This document shows, piece after piece, positions 5,920-9,655 of a stretch of DNA of 9,655 nucleotides. Within the stretch, counting starts at the first letter, position 1. Every line of letters begins with the position of its first letter. The notes below the pieces were generated by a model that saw nothing but the letters and a program-made list of their open reading frames with translations, was not told where the DNA came from and did no database searches. The translations under genes were made by a program, and so were the position numbers. The DNA is taken from NCBI GenBank assembly GCA_028276125.1, contig JAPYWY010000042.1, positions 1 to 9,655 of the forward strand, given 5' to 3'. The stretch comes from Pseudothermotoga sp. GTDB taxonomy: Bacteria > Thermotogota > Thermotogae > Thermotogales > DSM-5069.

Positions 5920-6038
5920 GGGAAAACCTCCTCGAACTGTTTTCTGTCATCTCAGGTTTTGACTTCTCCCATGTCTCTGTTTGTCTTGAGATATTCTATC
6001 ATGCGGAAGATGAATTATACTCATTTTGGTGAGAAAGA
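5920..6038. promoter_or_regulatory. Divergent promoter region between rubredoxin and the phosphodiesterase gene
   Basis: The 119-base gap must drive both neighbours. AATTATACTC near 6013-6022 reads as TATACT on the plus strand (6016-6021) and TATAAT on the minus strand (6014-6019), so the same bases could serve both directions. On the plus strand transcription would start near 6028, leaving only about 11 bases before the start codon. Neither direction has a strong -35, so the assignment is tentative. Confidence 0.35.
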
Positions 6039-7226
6039 ATGCTGCTCGAAAAGATTGATCAGGGTTTGTTCAAACCGGACTACGAGAACTTTTCACTGGT
6101 GAACTTGTCCAACTTCGTCCTCAAGCATTTCAACGCTCAAATCAGCCATGCACCGTATCCTTTCGAGCGCTTCATATCTGGTGTGTCCAACGGTGTCGAA
6201 AAAATTGTGTTCTTCCTCATAGATGCTCTGGGCATGTCAAGTTTGGAAAAGATCTTGAACAAAGATCGCGTCTTTCAAGAGTACGTTGTGTTAGAAGCCA
6301 CTTCGGTCTTTCCTACCACGACTTCTGCTGCGATAACTTCTCTTTTGACAGCCTCCACACCCATCGAACACGGCGTTCTGGGTTACATCCTCTACATACG
6401 ACAGCTCGGAACACTGTTGAACATGATAGAGCTCTCTTCACCAATCATGGGAAGGGTCACTTCGACGCTGAGTAACAAGGAGCTCATGTTTGAAAAAACC
6501 CTGTTCGAAAAACTGTTGGAAGTAGGTGTGAGAAGCTTCGTTCTAACCTCGAAAACGATCAGGGGTTCTGGCCTTTCCACTCTCATCAACGTTGGGGCGT
6601 CGATCAGGTCTTACCAGAGCTTCGGTGACATGTTCGCGAAGTTCCGTGAGATCTTGCAGGAGGATGGACCATCCTTCAGCTTCGTGTACTGGGGACTCCT
6701 CGATTCGATTGGCCACAAGCTCGGCGTCAATTCTGATGCGTTCGAGAGCGAACTCTATTGGTTGCTGAGGATGTTGTCGAGAGAAATACTGCCTGTATTG
6801 CCACGTAACGTGCTGTTGATAGTCCTTGGGGATCACGGGCAAATCTTCACTCCTTGGGAGAGAGAAACTTGGTGGTCGTGGAAGGACGAGGTTTCGACGT
6901 ACTTTTCTGTGCCACCCGGTGGAGAGATGAGGATGATGCACATCTATACCAACCAGCCACAAGCGATGATAGAATATCTAAGTGAGAAATACAGAGATAG
7001 GGCCTTGGTGTTGACGAAGGAACAATCGCTGAACGAGAGACTCTTCGGTGACCTTGCATCGATCCCCGCAGCGAGCATCGAGCGAATCGGAGACGTTGTG
7101 CTCATCGCAAAAGAAAACTACTCCTTCTACTTCAAGTACACGGGGAAAGAAGAGAGCTTGAAATCCAAACACGGGAGCCTCACTTTGGAAGAACTGTTGG
7201 TACCCTTGATGATATTCAGGAGGTGA
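6039..7226 (+). CDS. Alkaline phosphatase superfamily phosphodiesterase/nucleotide pyrophosphatase-like protein
   Basis: Predicted two-metal hydrolase of phosphodiester or phosphomonoester bonds; the substrate is unknown. The product is 395 residues with no signal peptide or membrane segment visible, so probably cytoplasmic. Metal and catalytic motifs are in family order: FFLIDALG (Asp62), SVFPTTTS near 89-96 with a threonine nucleophile, EHGVLGY near 110-116, LLDSIGHKLG (Asp222, His226), VLGDHGQ (Asp265, His266) and SKHGSLT (His378). This fits the type I phosphodiesterase/nucleotide pyrophosphatase group. The ATG at 6039 is preceded by GGTGAG at 5 bases. The ribosome binding site of the next gene is embedded in its last codons, so the two are probably co-transcribed and translationally linked. 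The superfamily call is firm; the exact reaction is open. Confidence 0.85.
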   Translation: MLLEKIDQGLFKPDYENFSLVNLSNFVLKHFNAQISHAPYPFERFISGVSNGVEKIVFFLIDALGMSSLEKILNKDRVFQEYVVLEATSVFPTTTSAAITSLLTASTPIEHGVLGYILYIRQLGTLLNMIELSSPIMGRVTSTLSNKELMFEKTLFEKLLEVGVRSFVLTSKTIRGSGLSTLINVGASIRSYQSFGDMFAKFREILQEDGPSFSFVYWGLLDSIGHKLGVNSDAFESELYWLLRMLSREILPVLPRNVLLIVLGDHGQIFTPWERETWWSWKDEVSTYFSVPPGGEMRMMHIYTNQPQAMIEYLSEKYRDRALVLTKEQSLNERLFGDLASIPAASIERIGDVVLIAKENYSFYFKYTGKEESLKSKHGSLTLEELLVPLMIFRR

Positions 7227-7260
7227 TAAGTTCTTACTGAAAAGTCCAACTCATGGAGAA

Positions 7261-7680
7261 TTGGAGATCGACGAGGTGAAATCGTACGTTGACAGATTTC
7301 TGAACAATGGCTCTTTCAAGCTGTTCATAGGTTCCGACAGTGATGAGAGAGACGGTGTTGTAACGTTCGCTACAGTCTTCGTGGTTTACAAACCTGGTGT
7401 AGGGGCCATATATTTCTACACCATCAAGCGTGAGCGCCGTTACTATGACATCTATTCGAGGATCTTCGAAGAAGCCCACCTGAGTTTGGAGATGGCCAAC
7501 TTCGTGAAGCAGAACTTACACCTTGACAGTGCCGAAATCCACATCGATGCAGGTTACGATGGTACCAGCAAGCAGATCATACCTTCGATAGTGGGTTATG
7601 TGAAAGGCATGGGATACAGTTACAGACTGAAACCTTGGGCCTTTGCGGCAACAAAGGTTGCCCACAGACACACCAAGTGA
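7261..7680 (+). CDS. YkuK/DUF458 family RNase H-like protein
   Basis: Member of the YkuK (DUF458) family, which has a predicted RNase H-like fold and no firmly known function; nuclease activity is a prediction. From the TTG at 7261 it has 139 residues. Motifs are LFIGSDSDE near 21-29, AEIHIDAGYDGTSKQIIPSIVGYVKGMGY near 91-119, and KPWAFAATKVAHRHTK at the C-terminus. Asp26 and Asp96 are candidate metal ligands. The start is uncertain. The strong GGAGGTGAT at 7219-7227 is far upstream of this TTG, and the in-frame codons between them read FLLKSPTHGELEIDEV, which resembles the family N-terminus (an SPT-G-L pattern). The only conceivable start near the ribosome binding site is CTG at 7237, giving 147 residues. 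It ends 7 bases before the convergent dehydratase gene, with no terminator visible. Confidence 0.82.
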   Translation: MEIDEVKSYVDRFLNNGSFKLFIGSDSDERDGVVTFATVFVVYKPGVGAIYFYTIKRERRYYDIYSRIFEEAHLSLEMANFVKQNLHLDSAEIHIDAGYDGTSKQIIPSIVGYVKGMGYSYRLKPWAFAATKVAHRHTK

Positions 7681-7687
7681 GTCACGC

Positions 7688-8650
7688 TCAACTCATCGCA
7701 AAGATCTCGGTCAGTCTTTGTTTATCTATATTCCCTCCAGAAAGCACCGCCACTACTTTCTTGTTTTTTGATGGTACCTTTCCAAACATGGCCGCGGCGA
7801 CGGTCACAGCGCCGGATGGTTCAACCAAGATCTTGCAACGTTCGAGCAAAAAGACCACAGCTTGAGCGATCTCTCTTTCAGAAACGAGGAGAACATCTTC
7901 AACGTACCTCTGCACGATCGGAAAGGTCAGCTCACCTGGACTCGCAGTCCTCAAACCGTCAGCGATCGTTTGAATGTTGTGAAGCTCTACTCTCCGTCCA
8001 GCCTTGAAAGACAGATAAGTGCTGTTGCTCTGGTCAGGTTCCACTCCGTAGATCCTCACGGAGGGACGTTTTTCTTTCACGTACGTTGAGATACCGGCTA
8101 TCAAGCCGCACCCACCGCAGGGGACCAAAATGGCATCGACTTCATCGAGTTCCTCGAGTATCTCCAGTCCGACGGTCCCCTGACCGGCCATGATCCAATA
8201 GTGGTCGAACGGGGGTACGAAGACTCTCTGCTCCTGTTCTGAAATCTCTTGAGCTCGACGCAATCTCTCCGTAGACGATGTGCCGAAACGCTCGAGTTTC
8301 GCGCCGTAACCCTGTATCGCTGCGACTTTTGCCGGCGAGGCATCCTGTGGTACCACAACTTTTACGTCGATTTTGAGCATCTTTCCAGCAAACGCCAAGG
8401 CTTGACCGTGGTTGCCGGAAGAACCTGTCACGACGCCCCGCTCACGCTCTCGCTCGTCCATCGACAGAAGAAAGTTCAGCGCACCACGAATTTTGAAAGA
8501 TCCGCTCTTCTGAAAGTTCTCAGCCTTCATGAAGATCTCCAAACCACTAACTTCGTTGAGCGTTTTCGACGTGAGAATGGTTGTTTTGTGGACGTAACTA
8601 TGAATTCTTTCGTATGCTTGTTCCACGTGTTTCGCAGTCAGCATGTTCAT
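7688..8650 (-). CDS. Threonine/serine dehydratase (PLP-dependent, short form without ACT domain)
   Basis: Fold-type II PLP enzyme that most likely deaminates threonine to 2-oxobutyrate, or serine to pyruvate. The product is 320 residues, the size of catabolic TdcB-type enzymes and of serine racemase; there is no C-terminal ACT domain. Lys53 in SGSFKIRGA is the Schiff-base lysine. GSSGNHGQALA near 76-86 binds the substrate carboxylate, and VLSGGNID near 302-309 lies at the cofactor ring. The phosphate-binding loop, usually GGGG, reads CGGCGLIAG near 178-186, with one glycine replaced by Cys. The first ATG (8648-8650) overlaps the rlmB stop by ATGA. A second ATG two codons later has better spacing (8 bases) from GGGG, so the start may be there. 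Serine racemase activity cannot be excluded from sequence. Confidence 0.87.
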   Translation of the reverse strand: MNMLTAKHVEQAYERIHSYVHKTTILTSKTLNEVSGLEIFMKAENFQKSGSFKIRGALNFLLSMDERERERGVVTGSSGNHGQALAFAGKMLKIDVKVVVPQDASPAKVAAIQGYGAKLERFGTSSTERLRRAQEISEQEQRVFVPPFDHYWIMAGQGTVGLEILEELDEVDAILVPCGGCGLIAGISTYVKEKRPSVRIYGVEPDQSNSTYLSFKAGRRVELHNIQTIADGLRTASPGELTFPIVQRYVEDVLLVSEREIAQAVVFLLERCKILVEPSGAVTVAAAMFGKVPSKNKKVVAVLSGGNIDKQRLTEIFAMS

Positions 8651-9351
8651 CGCCCCACTTTTCTCATTTTCCTGGCCATCTCAAACAATATAATGCCCGC
8701 GCTCACCGAAACGTTCAGTGAATCTATGTCGGCGTACATGGGTACCGCGATCAACTGATCACACTTCTGCTTAACGAGCCTGCTCAAACCTTCGCCTTCG
8801 TTCCCTAAGACCAACGCCACGGGTGGTCGAAAATCCTCCTCGTAGATGCTGGTTCCCTCCATGTCGGCACCATAGACCCAGTAACCCCTCTCTTTCAGAT
8901 CATCTATGGTTCTGGGAAGGTTCGTCACCTTAACGACGGGGATCCTCAGCAAGGTGCCTGCCGATACCTTCACAGCTGAGGGCGTGACGCCCACGGAACG
9001 ATCCTTGGGTATCACGATCGCTCCGGCTCCCGCTGCCAAAGCGGTGCGGGCAATCGCACCAAGGTTGTGAGGATCGTTTATGTGGTCGAGTAGCACCACG
9101 AGGTCACCTTTGATTTCGGATTCATCCGCGTACCTGAACTCCAGATCGACCACGACACCTTGATTCTTCGCTTCACCGCAGAGTTCGGCAAGTTTCTTGT
9201 CTGGGACGAAGGTGAACGGACAATTCAGTTTCTTGAGTTTCTCAATGAGCTGAGAAGGTCTATCTTTTTCATCTTTCCTCAGATAGACCATCTTCACCGG
9301 ATGATGCGATTTCAGAACCTCTTCGAGGACGTTCCTACCGTACACGATCAT
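8647..9351 (-). CDS. rlmB: RlmB-like 23S rRNA 2'-O-ribose methyltransferase (SpoU/TrmH family)
   Basis: SAM-dependent SPOUT enzyme, most likely methylating the ribose of G2251 (E. coli numbering) in the 23S P loop. The product is 234 residues. The N-terminal substrate-binding domain opens MIVYGRNVLEEVL. SPOUT motif 1 is DPHNLGAIARTA near 93-104 (Asn96, Arg102), motif 2 is ALVLGNEGEGLS near 179-190, and motif 3 is SLNVSVSAGIILFE near 211-224, forming the trefoil knot. The family HQG is NQG here (63-65). The ATG at 9349-9351 lies inside the end of the Mini-RNase III gene, and the stop overlaps the dehydratase start. The mrnC-rlmB order is known from Bacillus, which supports RlmB over other SpoU members, although substrate specificity is inferred. 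Confidence 0.9.
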   Translation of the reverse strand: MIVYGRNVLEEVLKSHHPVKMVYLRKDEKDRPSQLIEKLKKLNCPFTFVPDKKLAELCGEAKNQGVVVDLEFRYADESEIKGDLVVLLDHINDPHNLGAIARTALAAGAGAIVIPKDRSVGVTPSAVKVSAGTLLRIPVVKVTNLPRTIDDLKERGYWVYGADMEGTSIYEEDFRPPVALVLGNEGEGLSRLVKQKCDQLIAVPMYADIDSLNVSVSAGIILFEMARKMRKVGR

Positions 9352-9655
9352 CGCCGTTCTCTGTCAAACTGAAGCTCAAAACTTCGAGCAATCGGTCCCG
9401 ATCGCCTGTGAGATAGAGATAACCTATGAGCGCTTCCAACGCTGTGCTTTTACGATAATTTTCATCGTTGCCATACTTCTTCGCACATTTACTGTTCATG
9501 GCGCGTTTCACTACACTGAGCTCACGCTCGCTGAGTCGAGGAAAGAGTTGCTCGAGACATTTGGCTTGGAACTCCCTCGAAACCAAACTGGCGACTTTCT
9601 TGTGTATCCGTCCGACGCTCAGGCTGTTCAACGATCTGACCTTGGCGAAGAAAGA
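9335..9655 (-). CDS. mrnC: Mini-ribonuclease III (C-terminal part; runs off the right edge)
   Basis: RNase III-like nuclease without a double-stranded-RNA-binding domain. In Bacillus it matures the ends of 23S rRNA. The window holds about 106 C-terminal residues of a family of roughly 130. Visible motifs are VGRIHKKVASLVSREFQAK, ERELSVVKRAMNSK and YRKSTALEALIGYLYLTGDRDRLLEVL; the STALEALIGYLYL helix carries the conserved acidic residue of the second half of the active site. The reading frame is open to the window end, so the internal TTG at 9629-9631 is not the start; the first catalytic Asp region must lie beyond the edge. The last 17 bases overlap the rlmB start. The neighbour is another 23S rRNA enzyme, which fits the role. 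Confidence 0.92.
   Translation of the reverse strand, partial: SFFAKVRSLNSLSVGRIHKKVASLVSREFQAKCLEQLFPRLSERELSVVKRAMNSKCAKKYGNDENYRKSTALEALIGYLYLTGDRDRLLEVLSFSLTENGDDRVR

Noticed and set aside
1..9655. CRISPR arrays, insertion sequences, phage genes, attachment sites or an undescribed defence system
   Set aside because: I found no regular repeats, transposase or integrase-like frames, or tRNA genes; the gene content is core metabolism and RNA processing.

Overview
The window looks like chromosomal DNA from a thermophilic bacterium of the Thermotogales, possibly a Pseudothermotoga-like lineage. This is an inference from the style of the proteins and from the gene set: a pur operon with a separate purS, small PurL plus PurQ, a stand-alone BioY, a tiny rubredoxin and Mini-RNase III next to RlmB. 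Genes are tightly packed, with ATGA overlaps and strong GGAGG ribosome binding sites. G+C is near one half by eye. I see no mobile element, CRISPR array, tRNA or rRNA.

Left block (1-4700, minus strand): a de novo purine operon reading purE-purC-purS-purQ-purL-purF, with purF cut by the window edge. It starts at an extended -10 promoter (about 4672-4699) and passes through a guanine-class purine riboswitch (4561-4634) and a riboswitch-controlled terminator (4514-4549). Twelve bases in the aptamer are perfectly complementary to the 5' half of the terminator region, so excess guanine or hypoxanthine should switch the operon off. The first gene, purE, is broken by a one-base frameshift near codon 107 and has an altered glycine-rich active-site loop. 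This is the most unexpected point in the block.

Middle (4700-6040): a 480-base stretch without a convincing protein gene. It holds a strong minus-strand intrinsic terminator (4777-4799) preceded by about 160 bases that can fold into hairpins, a candidate small RNA gene of unknown identity. After it comes the leader of bioY (plus strand, biotin-binding ECF transporter subunit), which contains a near-perfect dyad. bioY converges on a 54-residue rubredoxin gene (minus strand). A 13-bp perfect hairpin spans both stop codons.

Right block (6040-9655): an alkaline-phosphatase-superfamily phosphodiesterase and a YkuK/DUF458 RNase H-like protein form a plus-strand pair. The second gene has no ordinary start codon where its ribosome binding site and family N-terminus would place one. 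They converge on a minus-strand group: Mini-RNase III (partial), RlmB, and a threonine/serine dehydratase, joined by overlaps of 17 and 4 bases. The first two act on 23S rRNA; the third is a PLP enzyme of amino-acid metabolism.

Most of the window is ordinary core metabolism. The points worth a second look are the broken, divergent purE, the unusual core of the riboswitch aptamer, and the unassigned structured RNA beside it.
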